This document shows, one piece after another, positions 11,582 to 22,500 of a DNA stretch of 64,000 bases. The stretch lies in NCBI GenBank assembly GCA_047967505.1, contig CM106539.1. One strand, given 5' to 3'. Every line of letters begins with the position of its first letter. Positions within the stretch are counted from its first letter, which is position 1. Under the pieces are notes generated by a model. The model had not been told where the DNA came from. It searched no databases and saw only the letters and a program-made list of their open reading frames with translations. The translations under genes and the position numbers were made by a program. This DNA is from Dipteris shenzhenensis (Eukaryota > Polypodiophyta > Polypodiopsida > Gleicheniales).

Positions 11582-13740
11582 ATGGATCAGAATCCTAACA
11601 TTTCAATTGAGCAGAGGAGCTTTGAGCATTATAAGCCCTGGTACGTCAGGAAACTCAAAGAGAAGAATGTTTGTTGTTGCAAAACACACATAGAATTTGA
11701 CCTGGTTTGGCAAGCTATGAATGACTTGAGATTTGTTTGTGTTGGAGCATTGCTCCATGGGGATCGATGCCCATGTCTCCCCGATGAATGCGTAGTTTGT
11801 AAGCCACCTAGATTCTCAACATGTGTTGTAAGGAAGAGCAGGTTTTGTAGCCTAAGGTCTCTGTGGGAGCTAGCGATTTGTCCAAAGGGAGACCGTGAGT
11901 GGCACCACATTGAATGCATTCGTGGCACATGCAAACATAGACTTTGACCTGGCCCGGCAAGCTATGAATGACTTAAGATTTGTTTGTGTTGGGTTTGTGT
12001 TGGAGCATTGCTTTATGGGGATCGATGCCCATGTCTCCCCAATGAATGCGCAGTTTGTAGGCCACTTAGATCCTCATCATGTGTTGCAAGGAAGAGCAAA
12101 TTTTTGTAGCCTAAGGTCTTAGTGGGAACTAGTGATTTGTCCAAAGGGAGACCGTGAGTGGCACCACATTGAATGTATTTGTGGCACATGTAAGAATTAC
12201 AGTTTGAAGTTGAAGAAGAAGACATTTCATGTTTGTTCAAATGAAATGAGAGAAGGCAACCACGTTGCTCTAAAATAGGGAGATTTGAAAACGTCACTGT
12301 TGAAGGATCTAATAAAAAGAGATGGCTATTATCATATAAGAGCACGTGGTTCAATTCATCTAAAAAAATGTGCTTCACAATTTCACGGCCAGTTGGTAGG
12401 ATAAGCAGTTCAGGAAGTGCCTTGCCAATTTTTCCCATGACACTAAATTATTCATTTCAAGAACAAGATGAGATACAAAGTGCTCACTGGTACAATAAGC
12501 ATATAACAATTCTTGTGCATATCAGGTACAATCATTTGCTTGATTCTTCTATGACTGATGCCAATCTGCTTGCTGACTCACAAGAGTCCAGGTCAGTGTA
12601 ACTCACATACCATTTCTACATTTTAGATGATAGAGAGCATGAAACCTTATTTGTGCAGCATGCTTTTCTACTGCATTGGGAACGGCTGAAAAATGAAAAT
12701 CCCCATGTAAAAAATATAAAAGAACATTGGCTGTGGTCAGATGGTTTTGCCTCTCAATGAAAATCAACCCATAGATTCTACTTTGTCTCAAGGTTTAAAT
12801 CCTTGAGCAGTCTAGATATGATATGTAATTTCTTTGGGTCTAGCCATGGCAAGGGTGAACATGATGGATGTGGTACTCTTATTAAGCAAGCTCTATTTAA
12901 ACAACAATTAACATGTCCTCAAGAAAAGCTCAATGATGCCCATGATGTTGTAACATGGCCTATAGTCTCTCCACATGTGCGCATTCAACATACAGTAAAC
13001 AAAGTCTTAATAGTAGTATAGTACACAGAGTGTTCGATGAAGTGAAAGTGGATGAAGTGCAAAGGAGAAGCTGGCACGATTGCGAGAAAATGAAAGGAGT
13101 TTGTGTGGTTTGCACAGCATATGGGGCTTTAACCACCTGATCAAAACAAGAAAACTTTCTTGCTTTAACCACCTGATCAAAACAAGAAAACTTTCTTATT
13201 TCTGTAGTGCGTGCATCATAGGAGATCATGACAATTGTGAGAGCATTGCAATTGTGAAGACATGGGAATGAGTTCAAGTTTTTTCTCTACGTTCAGATGG
13301 AGTAACAAACAATGGAGAGACAAACAACGATTCGCCATAGTTTGGGGAGAGTTTCGATGACCTCATTGACTATCTGAAAGAGGGGGATAAGTTTGCAGTT
13401 GTCACTACCCCTGGGGAGAACGAAGAAGATGACCCATACTTTGTGTTGCAGTGCACAAAACCTAAGCACAAGGTTGAGGAAGCATTCAAGGATGATTGGG
13501 GAACAACCTATGAGAAGTGGAATGTAGTAGTTAAAAAAATGTCCAAGAGAGGTTACAATTACAGACTGTTATATAAGAGTCCTTAGACTTATGTGTACTC
13601 TCATCTAATAAGAGCTATTAAGTTTTAGATGCAACCTGTGTCACAATGAAAGAAGGGCAAGGGTATCTTCAAATTGGATTTAGACACGTATGAGCACATC
13701 TTGGGGTGTCTTGGAGTAGTGGATGAGGACAACTAAGATA
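11582..13740 (+). pseudogene. Transposase-like protein remnant with SDG..Q and SHGKG..DG motifs
   Basis: A series of + strand open stretches in changing frames reads like one decayed protein. Its order: Cys/His-rich segment, twice because of a tandem duplication (CPKGDREWHHIECIRGTC, 11878-11930 and again near 12137-12190); a middle segment near 12370-12590; W-S-D-G-F-A-S-Q near 12733-12756; then FFGSSHGKGEHDGCG at about 12830-12874; and a C-terminal part near 13365-13600 (DDPYFVLQCTKPKHKVEE). SDG-x-x-x-Q-F-K followed by SHGKG-x-x-DG is, from memory, a pattern of DDE/RNase-H-like proteins linked to transposons. Stops (for example the TGA directly after SDGFASQ) and frameshifts make it a pseudogene. 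It could instead be a decayed host gene of the same family. Confidence 0.55.
11697..12192 (+). repeat. About 250-bp tandem duplication
   Basis: Two adjacent copies (about 11697-11943 and 11944-12192) share GGCAAGCTATGAATGACTT and GGGATCGATGCCCATGTCTC and the segment coding the Cys/His-rich stretch. The second copy has a 12-bp internal doubling (GGGTTTGTGTTG). Confidence 0.85.
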
Positions 13741-13744
13741 GTAC

Positions 13745-14300
13745 TAAGAAAATGTTGTCTTATTGCAAGGAAACAATATTCCACTTATCCTGAAAAATGG
13801 AAAATGCATTTGACACTAAGCTTCTTTTAGTAAATCCCAAACTATTCACGATGCTTGTTTTTATAAATCCCAAATAATAAATCCCATGCTTGTTTTTAGT
13901 ATATCCCAAACAATCACCATGCTGGTTTTACTAAATCCCATAACGAATCCACGAATCCTAAAGGAATGAATTGTATGCCATTCGTCTTATAATAATAGAA
14001 GCAAACCATTGCACTAGTGGCAATTAATATCCCAGTGTGGAACCAACCACCACGTTGGCAACCACTTATCCTACACTACCGCCATGCTATCCTAAAATTC
14101 ATTGCAAAGTGCTATACTTAAACAGTCTCCTTTAGATTGGTTATCTTTAACTGTCATATTTCAACCATTGGGCTACTTAAGACATTAGAGTAGTCCTATT
14201 TCATCGCTTCATCTGACAAAATATGAAGAGGGGAGAGGAGAAGAGTGGAGATGAGGAGAAAGGGCACAGCTAGAGAGCACACCACAAATGACTAATTGTA
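13745..14300. other. No gene; short AAATCCCA-type repeats
   Basis: Between 13830 and 13945 four variants of a 35-50 bp unit occur, each with AAATCCCA followed by ATGCTTGTTTTTA or ATGCTGGTTTTA. The rest holds no recognised feature apart from one foldback-type unit near 14150-14180. Confidence 0.5.
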
Positions 14301-14340
14301 CACTAGATTTAGTTGAAAAAATAGAATATATACAAACCCA

Positions 14341-14370
14341 TTTAGGGTTAGGGTTAGGGGATCTAACCCT
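14341..14370. repeat. Two to three telomere-like TTTAGGG units
   Basis: TTTAGGGTTAGGGTTAGGGG followed by a short inverted partner (CTAACCCT). It lies in the putative 3' LTR of the copia element, so it is more likely chance or LTR sequence than a telomere relic. Confidence 0.4.
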
Positions 14371-14600
14371 TTCCTTTATAGCACTCTATTGGGTTAGTGC
14401 TATGCACATATGATCACATGATGGTGCTATGCACACGTGATCACATGATGTTGAGCATGAACTCTCAACACCTTCCCTCAAGATCAACATCATGAAGTAG
14501 GCCTTCCCTCAAGATGATGATTCTGAGAAGGACTGAGCATTACATTCCATCACACCCCTTTAATGGGAATGTCCTTCCTCTAGGTCAAACTAAGAGCTAG

Positions 14601-14945
14601 TCAGTGTTTCTCGAATAGCTCTTTACCGAGTGGTTTGGTAAAGATGTCTGCAACATTCTCTTTGCTATCACAATGCTGCAGTGTGATGTCACCAAGTAAC
14701 ACTCTTTCTTTGATGAAGTGCTCTTTGACATCAATGTGCTTTGTCTTGGAGTGATATATAGGATTCTTGGCCAATGCTTGAGCCGATTGATTATCACAGT
14801 ATATTGTTGTTGGCTTTGACTCATCAAAGTAATTTGTTTCTGACAGTAGTCTTCTGAGCCATATAGCCTCACATGCACCTGTAGTGAGTGTCCTATATTC
14901 TGCTTCAGTCGAAGATAAAGAAAGAGTTGGCTGTTTGTTTGACAA
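14601..14945 (-). pseudogene. Copia RNase H, C-terminal end of pol
   Basis: A 114-codon stretch with [12 protein letters not shown], the copia RNase H signature, then the block with [20 protein letters not shown] and [11 protein letters not shown] and the terminal [15 protein letters not shown]. It ends at a natural position for this family, so the 3' end of pol is intact. Just upstream on the element (toward 15180) the frame is shifted. Confidence 0.9.
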
Positions 14946-15132
14946 CCATGATATAGCACCTTGACTAAGGAAAAATGCATATCCCTTTGTTGATCTCCTG
15001 GTCTCATGATCTCCGGCATAGTCACTGTCATAGTATCTGATGCAACCGTGGATGACTTCCTCTGTATTCTATCCAAAACTGTCTTGTACCTCTGATGTAT
15101 CTCAAGACTCTTTTGGCTACATTCCAGTGAGA

Positions 15133-15540
15133 CTATTTTGGATATGCCATAAACTGTGCTAGTGAGCTTACTGCATAACAAATATTTGGTCGTGTGATTG
15201 TCAGATATATAACAGATCCGATGAGCTGCCTGTAGTATCTGTCATTGACTGTAGGCTTTTCTGAATCTTTAGTAAGTTTCAAACTTTGTTCCATGGGAGT
15301 GGCTGCAATCTTGCAATCTGCCATATGAAACTTCTTCAGTAGACTGTCAACATACTTGAGTTGACTCATGAATTTGCTATTTGAATCTCTCCAGAACTCA
15401 ATTTCAAGACAATAGTGCATAAGTCCAAGATCTTTCATGTCAAACTCTGCAGATAAGCCTTATTTCAATTTTCTGATAAAGATATCCTTGCTTCCTGTCA
15501 CAATCAGATTATCTACGTACAAAAGTGCAATAGTAAATTG
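15133..15540 (-). pseudogene. Copia reverse transcriptase, C-terminal half
   Basis: Starts in the YVDD motif region, here altered (near 15530-15500, YCTF..VD-like remnant followed by IVTGSKD-like text in shifted frames), then MKDLGLMHYCLEIEF, SQLKYVDSLLKKF and the segment ending NICYAVSSLAQFM. In intact elements about 150 codons of reverse transcriptase and all of integrase would precede this, but here the protease region abuts it. Confidence 0.8.
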
Positions 15541-15624
15541 GATTCGATGTATTGCCTGATGTGTAGATGACATTCTTCTGTCCTTCTAATGGCTTCATTT
15601 TTGTGAACCAATCCTGATGATTTG

Positions 15625-16849
15625 TCATGTGAAATGATGCACCGTTGTCGATATACCAAGGATCCTGTTCCACTTGGTCGACTTGATGTTGAAATCCTCT
15701 TTGGGATTGAAATCAGTGTTTAGGTACACTGTATCAGTCTGATGCATTTCCTCGCTTGCAAGAAACATATTACCATGTTCATTTGCAAAATGACTGTGAC
15801 TAGAATGTCCACCACGATGATTTCCTCTACCGCGAAAATTTCCTCGATTACTATTGGATTGACCGCCTTGGTTGTACTGCTTCTTGCGAGGCAATCTCTT
15901 TCATAGTGTCCAAACTTGTGACAATAGTTGCATTGAATGTTTGACACGTTGGTGGATGCATTCCCTCGTCCTTAAAATCTTCCTCGGTTGGAATGATTTT
16001 CTCTTTGTTGATTCTGATGTTATTGAGGATGATGCTGATGCTGCGCTAATTCTGATTCTGATTCTGGCTTTGTTGATGATGACCACTTTTTTGATATGAT
16101 CTACCTCTGCCTCTGCTATTGTCTGAAGCTATTAAGGCCTGATCATTAGAATGACCTTTACGTGCTTGAATTGACTGCATCCTGATTTCTTCACCAAGTA
16201 GGACTGATTGAAGTTCTTCCAGTGTTGGAATTTCCCGTTGGATGGCAATACTCTGGACTAGATTCTCGTATCCCTCTCCTAGTCCATTCATGATTACTTG
16301 AACCATTTTTGCGGGGTCCATAGTCTCTCCTACTGCTGCAAGTTGATTGTTGTAGTCTTTTATGCGAAGTACATAAGCATGACTAGTTTCACTACTGTTG
16401 TGGAAACTCTGGTTGATTTGGTTTCTCACGGTGAGAATCCTAAATGTGTTCTTGGACTCACATAGAGCTGCGAACATATCCCATGCTTCTTTCGATGTCT
16501 TGATTGTGTTGAGCTATCCTAGCATGACATCTTGCACATTCTGCTTGATCAGATGATAGGCGTACTTGTCTTTCTTATCCCATTCTGCCTGAGTTCGGGC
16601 AATGGCAGGATCTGCTACTGGTGCGGAAACTATTTGTGTAGCTGTAGATCTTGTTGCTGGTGCTATGACAACAAGTGGAGTAGAGCTACTTTTGGCTAGA
16701 TCATCCAATGGTCTAGGTGTAGACCCATCGACATACTCCCATTTGTCCTGAAGTACAAGAATGGTCTCCATTCGGTATTTCCATGTATCGTAATTGGAGT
16801 TGTCTAACTTAACTGATGCCTCCAGATTGAGGTTGCTAGTTGTAGACAT
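15625..16849 (-). pseudogene. Copia gag with zinc knuckle and start of protease region
   Basis: The gag start at 16849 is MSTTSNLNLEASVKLDNSNY, typical of copia gag (DUF4219/UBN2 type). The frame continues to 16514, then after a stop from 16477 to 16046 with the block EIPTLEELQSVLLGEE and a QN-rich tail. The knuckle CNYCHKFGHYERDC lies near 15940-15900. After a Gly/Arg/Asn-rich part the frame runs into a decayed protease segment near 15660. The protein would form the capsid and bind RNA; stops and a shift near 16046 and 15900 break it. Confidence 0.88.
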
Positions 16850-16850
16850 G

Positions 16851-17629
16851 GTGCAAGAAATGTACTCAAAAGTGTCGTGAAAATGTCTGTATGAATCAAC
16901 TGCAAATACACTGATTGTGCCATGTGAAATCTCTGAACCATCGGTGAAGATAGAACTGCAATATATAAAATCTGACTTGTATTACAAGGCTTGTGGCTAT
17001 GATGTCGGGAATAGCCAAGAGGCTTTACAAGGCTGAAATGATGTGCACAATGCCATGACATAGCCGTGTCGGCTTTACAATGGTGGCATGTGTGTGTGAA
17101 ATCAAGTGCTATTTGACCATTGAAACAATCTGCAATGCCTTTGTACTCTATGAAGTCTACTCACTGAACTGATGAACGTAAGGTTTCACGTAATGTAATG
17201 ATGTGAAATCATATGTGAGCGTATGGACTGACCCCGAGTAGATACTAGCTGGGAATTTTGAGCATGGCTTAGATTGGCAACTTGGAAAAATTCAAAGCTT
17301 CCCCTCTATGGTGATCTAGTCTACTCTAATCTAGATCTATACCAACTATTGATTGATGAAAGAATAGCAAATAATTCCTTTTCTTTTTTTCTTTTTAAGT
17401 GCTGGGTTAGATGCATCGATGTAGAGGCGAATGTGTGTGAAGGAAGTGGTTTTGTCAGTGAGGCTCAAATGTGAGTGTAACTTGCACCAAAATGTGCGCA
17501 TGATGTAACGAACGTGTAGAGCACAAAAAAATGAGCGTCTTTCCTTTTTGGAGCGCCCTCAAATTCTTCCTGGATCAAGAGATACGGCTTGATCTATGTG
17601 GAGGGGCAAAAGGAGTGCAAATGGTGCTC
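16851..17629. other. No gene recognised upstream of copia gag
   Basis: This should hold the copia leader, primer binding site and 5' LTR, but neither a GGTATCAGAGC-type site nor similarity to the putative 3' LTR was seen. Confidence 0.45.
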
Positions 17630-17998
17630 AATGATGATGTGTCACATGTAGTGATGATGTGGCACTGTGCCTAGCAAGAGGTGTGCCAATGGAGCCTTGT
17701 GCTGAGGTGGCAGGAGTGGTCACATGCAGTGACTGTGGAGCACTGTGTGTGCTTGCAGAGGTCCAGTGTGCCACGTGGCACAGATGATGTGGTAGTTGAT
17801 GATGTCAGCAAGGTGATGTGGCAATGATGATGTGGCATTGATGACATATCACTGATGATGTGGCAGATGACATGGTAGTGCTGATGTGGACTACTAATGT
17901 GGCAGTGCTGACGTGGACTGCTGACACGGTTGCCACCGTGGTAGATAGGGATGACATGGCAGTTGATAACTGACTGATGATGTGGCAAGATTAGGTAG
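17630..17998 (+). repeat. Degenerate short-period array, TGATGTGGCA type
   Basis: About 15 imperfect copies of TGATGTGGCA / TGATGATGTGGCA with spacers, mixed with TGACATGGCA and TGACGTGGACTG variants. The period is irregular (about 10-30 bp). No gene is visible. Confidence 0.75.
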
Positions 17999-18600
17999 GT
18001 GCCACATGTATGGTACCGGAGGGGCCATGTGTCAATAGTCTAACCACTGCGTGTGGTCAAGCAGGAGATAAGGCTAGCCCCTTATCTGCCATGTGGTGCG
18101 AGGATGGAGACCAGAATCTTGGGATTCCGATGATGATTTTGATTCTAAGGATGAAGATCAAGCCGTGGCGACGAACGTGATGGTGAAGCTACCTGTGTAG
18201 TCTAGGAGCCTTGGAGGTTTGGTTGTGGAGCAGAATCGGCTCGTTAGACTCTGTGTAGTAGCGTAGGAGGTAGCAGTGCAAAGCCGCTGGAAGAGCAGCT
18301 GCTGTTACGCGAGTGTGAGAGCATAGCTATGTGTCAAAGCACATGGGGAGGCTTTTTGTGGGATCCTTGAGGGGCAATTTAGGTAGAGTGCATACCAAGG
18401 GATTGCTACACATGCAAAGGCAAAAGGTTTTTCTTGAAGAGAGTGTGCTAAGGTGTATGTGTAGAGTTGCCTAGAGGAAAGTTTGAGACACAAGGCTCTA
18501 TTCAATCAATGCCCATAGGCTTGTGGGTAATTTCCACATTTTCTAAACATTGTTTGATCTCTTATGTGCTCTTTTGTAATGTACTAGCTTTCATTTTCAA
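17999..18600. other. No gene recognised
   Basis: Mixed sequence after the TGATGTGGCA array. Open frames here are short and have no recognisable motifs. Confidence 0.4.
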
Positions 18601-18775
18601 GTGTCAAGTTTCAAAACATTTTTTAGGGGTCTATAAAGAATTTCAAGTATATTCTAGAAAATTTCAAGTATATAGAATTTTTTTAGGGATTTATTTTTTA
18701 TAGAATTTTAGGTATATAAAATTTCAAGTATTTTTTAGGGGTTTATATAGAATTTCAAATATATTCTAGAAAATT
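18601..18775. repeat. AT-rich tandem of TTTCAAGTATATTCTAGAAAA-type units
   Basis: TTTCAAGTAT(A) occurs four times, ATATTCTAGAAAAT twice and TTTTAGGGATTTAT or TTTTAGGGGTTTAT three times, giving a degenerate tandem array. Confidence 0.7.
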
Positions 18776-18897
18776 TTGTGATGCTCATGTGATAGTCATA
18801 GAAGAGAGAAGAGGTAGACACATTTAGAGTTTGGATACTTGAGCATCATATTTGAGACATATCTCACATAAGAGTGTACATACACTTTCATAATGAG

Positions 18898-19062
18898 AGA
18901 CTGTTTAACTCGTGCATATCTTAATTTGTGCATGGGGGAACATTAGGAGTGTAGAAACTAAGCATGCAAAGGGAAAGGGAGTGTTTGACTCATACATGTT
19001 TTACTTTGTGCATAGGGAAACATTAGGAGTGTAGAAACTAAGCATGCAAAGAGAAAGGGAGT
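18898..19062 (+). repeat. About 82-bp tandem duplication
   Basis: Two adjacent copies, each ending in GGGGAACATTAGGAGTGTAG (second copy GGGAAACATTAGGAGTGTAG) and then AAACTAAGCATGCAAAG. Confidence 0.85.
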
Positions 19063-19248
19063 TCATCATTTTCTTCACATATATGGTTGCCAAGGCCAAC
19101 CTAGGTGAAAAATCTCACAAGGAATGCTGAGGATTGGTTTCATTGCTTTGGAATGAAAATGTGAGTGCTTGCTAATAGTTTGTTCTTAATATGGTGTTTT
19201 TGATGTAATGTTTGTCCAAATGTGGTCCAATTTCAGGATTACCAAAAA

Positions 19249-19273
19249 GCGAGCGACAAAAAGCGAGCAAGCC
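19249..19273 (+). repeat. Left member of a distant inverted repeat
   Basis: GCGAGCGACAAAAAGCGAGC plus AAGCC matches the reverse complement of 24872-24896 with three differences in 25 bp. The stretch continues with AAAAAAAGCGAG, so several GCGAG units are clustered here. It may be one end of a transposon or a Lys/Arg-rich coding remnant. Confidence 0.6.
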
Positions 19274-19394
19274 AAAAAAAGCGAGTGATACAAAACAGTA
19301 AAAGATTTATAAATCCCCTATTTGAGTAGCCAAAAAATATAATTTAATCAAAAGTTCGTATGTTTCCTCAATGATAGAAGGTTAAATATGCATA

Positions 19395-19700
19395 TCAATT
19401 TAAATGCACTAACACTAATTTCACATCCCTCCTAAGAGAGTTGGTATGTTTCATTGCCAAGTCATCGTTAACATCAAAGACAAACCCTATTGTAGTCATG
19501 TTCTCTCTTTCCACCATAGTAATTGAGATCATCAATGCAACTTTCCACACAAGTGGGGTGTTTCCAAGTGCTCCTTGAATGGATTTTTTCACTCTGTGGC
19601 AATAAGGGACAGAAGTACAGTCTAGAGCAATGAAGATGAGATATGTGTGTGTGTAGAGTAGCGACAAAGTTGCACTTGTAATATAAAATATCCAATCATA
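19395..19700 (-). CDS. Hypothetical ORF remnant, unrecognised
   Basis: A 90-codon minus frame (19667-19395) reads IGFVFDVNDDLAMKHTNSL near its end, and another minus frame overlaps it at 19695-19474. Codon use is plausible for protein but I recognise no family. It lies just inside the GCGAGC inverted repeat. It could be a chance frame in AT-rich DNA. Confidence 0.2.
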   Translation of the reverse strand, partial: YDWIFYITSATLSLLYTHTYLIFIALDCTSVPYCHRVKKSIQGALGNTPLVWKVALMISITMVERENMTTIGFVFDVNDDLAMKHTNSLRRDVKLVLVHLN

Positions 19701-19769
19701 CTTGCAAAATCAAGATATAGAGAGAGAAACACTAAAAATAGAGAGAGAAAGACTAAAAGCCTATACTTT

Positions 19770-19905
19770 TTAAAGTCCCCCCACTTTGTGTAGGGATTCA
19801 TGAGGTTCCCTCACTTTTTTTAGAGACTCAAAAGGTCCCCCCACTTTGTGTAGAGACCCAAAAGGCTCCCTCAAAAAGTGGAGGGACTCTCATCCAAAAG
19901 GTCTC
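19770..19905 (+). repeat. About 47-bp tandem repeat, CCCCCACTTTGTGTAG type
   Basis: Three degenerate units: CCCCCCACTTTGTGTAGGGA, CCCTCACTTTTTTTAGAGAC and CCCCCCACTTTGTGTAGAGA, each followed by TCA/CCA and AAAAGG- or TGAGG-like text, then a partial fourth. Confidence 0.75.
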
Positions 19906-20094
19906 CTTCAAAAGAGGCCCCATCTTGGAGGTACGTACGAATTGTGTAAAGACCAACATGTATAAATATCTCTCAATGGAACAAAGCTCCTACTCTTTGG
20001 GGTTCAGTGTTTAGTTGAATTTAGTGTTCATGTGCTTGTTCTCCTTGGGTACATGCTCCCTCACTGTGATAGCATGCTCTGACCTTGCAATCTC

Positions 20095-20275
20095 CCATCC
20101 TTCCCCCATTCCTCTCCTCTTCCTCCCTCCTCCTCCTCCTCCTCCTCCTCCTCCCTTCTCCTTCCTCCTTCCTCCTCCTCCTCCTCCTCCTCCCTCCTCT
20201 TGCTCCTCCTCCTTCCTCCTCTCTCCTCCCTCCTCCCTCCTTCTCCTCCCTTGTCCCTCCTCCTTAACCCTTACC
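20095..20275. repeat. (CTC)n/(CCT)n pyrimidine-rich tract
   Basis: Almost pure C/T on this strand with TCC triplets repeated about 40 times. It gives long Pro/Ser/Leu open frames that I do not regard as genes. Confidence 0.9.
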
Positions 20276-20568
20276 CCTCAAAGTCGCAAAGGAGACTAGC
20301 TCTCCACTCCTCGACCTCAGACTCCTCTTGAATCTTGCAACCCTCTCTAAACCCTAGAACTCCTAGTTATCTCTCTCAACCTTATTCCCCTTCTGAACCT
20401 TGCAACCTCCTTCTAAACCCTTGAACTCCCATGGAGGCAAGAGCCTCCACCCCTCATTGTGATCCATCCCTCTTCCTCACCTATGTGAGTACGAGAGCTG
20501 CTTTCCATGGTTCCACCTACACCTCTCACTAGAATACAACCCGAGGACCTATGCTACACTTGTGAACA
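20276..20568. other. No gene recognised
   Basis: Short spacer of mixed sequence, with several CCTTGCAACC- and AACCCT-like fragments. Confidence 0.4.
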
Positions 20569-20652
20569 CCTATGCAACAATGAGCAATGACACGACTGTA
20601 GGTGACCAACACCCTCGGAACCTAGACATGGGAGAGCTAGGGACAACATTTC
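20569..20652 (+). repeat. Direct repeat, left copy
   Basis: ACAATGAGCAATGACACGAC, then GTAGGTGACCA, ACCCTCGGAACCT and GGGAGA..GACAACAT, repeated in the same orientation at 23638-23714 with minor changes. The two copies lie 3.07 kb apart around a gag remnant. Confidence 0.75.
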
Positions 20653-20913
20653 GGCATTATTGTTGGGGAGGTTAGCACCTGAAGCGAAAGCGGAGCACAT
20701 GTTTGCATGTGTGAAAAAAAACACCCTTTGAAAAACCATTCAAGACACATCCCTCAAGCCAAAGGAGGGGAAAAATGCTTTCAATTAGTGCAAAAGGATG
20801 AGATTTACATCCTAATACAATGTTGACTTATGTAAGCACATTAACACACTAATCATTAAAAAATTAACCTTTAAACCCCCAACATCGTATAAAAGCAGTC
20901 CCCCCTTCATTTT

Positions 20914-21560
20914 ATGAAGCCACTTCCATCTCCCCTCCATCTCCAAATTCAGTCAAGCCTCCATACTTTTGGTCCACCACCATTTTCCATCCTCAACCTT
21001 CCGTCCACCATCTCCACCACCATCACCACCACTTTTTCATCAACCTCCCCCCTCCATCACTGCTTTTTTCGTCCAACATTCCCCCTCCATCATCACTTTT
21101 GTCATCCATCCTCTCTACCTCTCACTCACCATCTCCACCACCACCTCCACCATCCTTTTTTGATCAAGCACCCCTCCTTCATCCTCACCACCTCCATCTC
21201 CACCACTCAAGGTAATCCCCCCACCCCCCTCCACCCCACCATCCCCCTTCATCCCACCATCTCTCCTACATCCCACCTCCCTCCACCCTACCATCTCTCT
21301 ACCTCCCTCCACCACCATTCCCCTTCCTCCCACTATCTCTATACCTCTCTCTACACACCTTTATCCCCCCCACCTCTCTCTCCTCCCCCACCCTTAACCT
21401 CTCTCCACCCTCTCCCATCTCCCTCCACCCCCCCACCTCTCTCTCCTCCCCCACCCCTAACCTCTCTCCACCCCCTTCCTCTCTCCATCTCTCTACTCCT
21501 TTCTCCACCCCCTTCCTCTTTCCACCTCTCTCCACCCTCTCCTCACCCCCTCTAAGCCCT
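20914..21560. repeat. C/T-rich region with CCACCACC and CACCTCTCTC repeats
   Basis: Low-complexity polypyrimidine and CCA-rich sequence. Blocks such as CACCCCCCCACCTCTCTCTCCTCCCCCACC occur twice near 21370 and 21430 in closely related form. It produces long low-complexity open frames in several frames, which argues against coding. Confidence 0.85.
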
Positions 21561-22264
21561 CTATGCCCCTCAAAATTATCTCATACACCCCCTGAGCACC
21601 ACACGTAGGCCGCAAATGCCTCGAGCAGTGTGGGCACTTGGGACGCGGTGCATGCCTTGAGCATCGCAAGCACCTCGTGCCCCACATGTTGTAAGCACTG
21701 CGGGACTTGCACGTGTGCTTAGGGTGCCACACATGTACCACGCTAGAGCCTAGGGCATCACGGCTCTTCAATTGTCGTGTGCACTCTAGTGTCGCATGCC
21801 CTCACGACTACCACTTCGGGCATCGTACGCCATGCTTCGAGTGTGGTGCACCACAATCAGCACTTTTAGTGCATCTTGCCCCTCGCATCATACCATCGAT
21901 GTGCACCTCGAGTGTTGCGTGGTTGACCAATCGTCACCCTTGGGTGTTGTGATGATTGGCGTGCCATGTGGTGCGGCCCGTGCTCGGGCGCCATGCGTCG
22001 TGAGCTACCACTATCACCATTGTACCACTCTGCCCCCACCTTCACTTGTCTTGCTACCACTGCTTGACATTCACACCACATGCCACCATCCATCGTAGAC
22101 ACACCCGACCTACCCTGAAACATGCCCACTCTGCCACCCACTCCACCACCTCGAAACACGCCCGCTCTGCCACCCGCTCCCTCTATTTGCCTACGACCTT
22201 GCGCCACCACCCTAACCACGTCCACATACAAACCCTAACCAAACTAACTAACCTTGACCTCACT
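21561..22264. other. No gene recognised; GC-richer stretch
   Basis: Open frames occur on both strands without any recognised motif. Repeated phrases such as GCACCTCG, GTCGCATGCC and TGCCACCCRCTCC suggest degenerate repeats. Confidence 0.4.
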
Positions 22265-22500
22265 GAGTTTTAAACATTTGACCTTAGTTAACCTAGTTTA
22301 ATTAACTATAGTTAGTTACTAATCTTAGTTAATTCACACTAACTACAACTAGGTTAACTAAACCACACTAATCCTAGGTTAGGTAGTGGCAAATGTAGTT
22401 AGGTAAATCAACCTGTCGTTTGAATACAGATTAGTTAACCCAACCAAAATGTGATAAGTTAGTCAATCCACATTAGTTAGTTTAACTACGTTCTCTTAAA
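22265..22500. repeat. GTTAACTA-rich degenerate repeat
   Basis: Many variants of TAGTTAAC, GTTAGTTA and AACTAGGTTAAC in both orientations, with local hairpin potential. Confidence 0.65.

Larger units (their letters stand above)
14470..16850 (-). mobile_element. Internally deleted Ty1-copia element
   Basis: On the minus strand: gag from 16849 down, CCHC zinc knuckle near 15930, protease region near 15650-15560, then directly the second half of reverse transcriptase from about 15530 and RNase H to 14600. Integrase and the first half of the reverse transcriptase are missing. The candidate 3' LTR starts at 14470 in minus orientation with TGTTGAGAGTTC after a purine-rich run (GAGGGAAGG), as expected of a polypurine tract. 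I could not find a matching 5' LTR or a primer binding site above 16850, so that end is probably lost. Confidence 0.85.

Noticed and set aside
14341-14370. Interstitial telomere
   Set aside because: Only two to three TTTAGGG-like units, inside a putative copia LTR.
20015-20299. Pro/Leu/Ser-rich open frame
   Set aside because: It is a translation of a CTC/CCT repeat tract.
20914-21555. 213-codon Pro/His/Ser frame
   Set aside because: Low-complexity CCA/CTC sequence, open in several frames; no conserved motif or sensible codon pattern.
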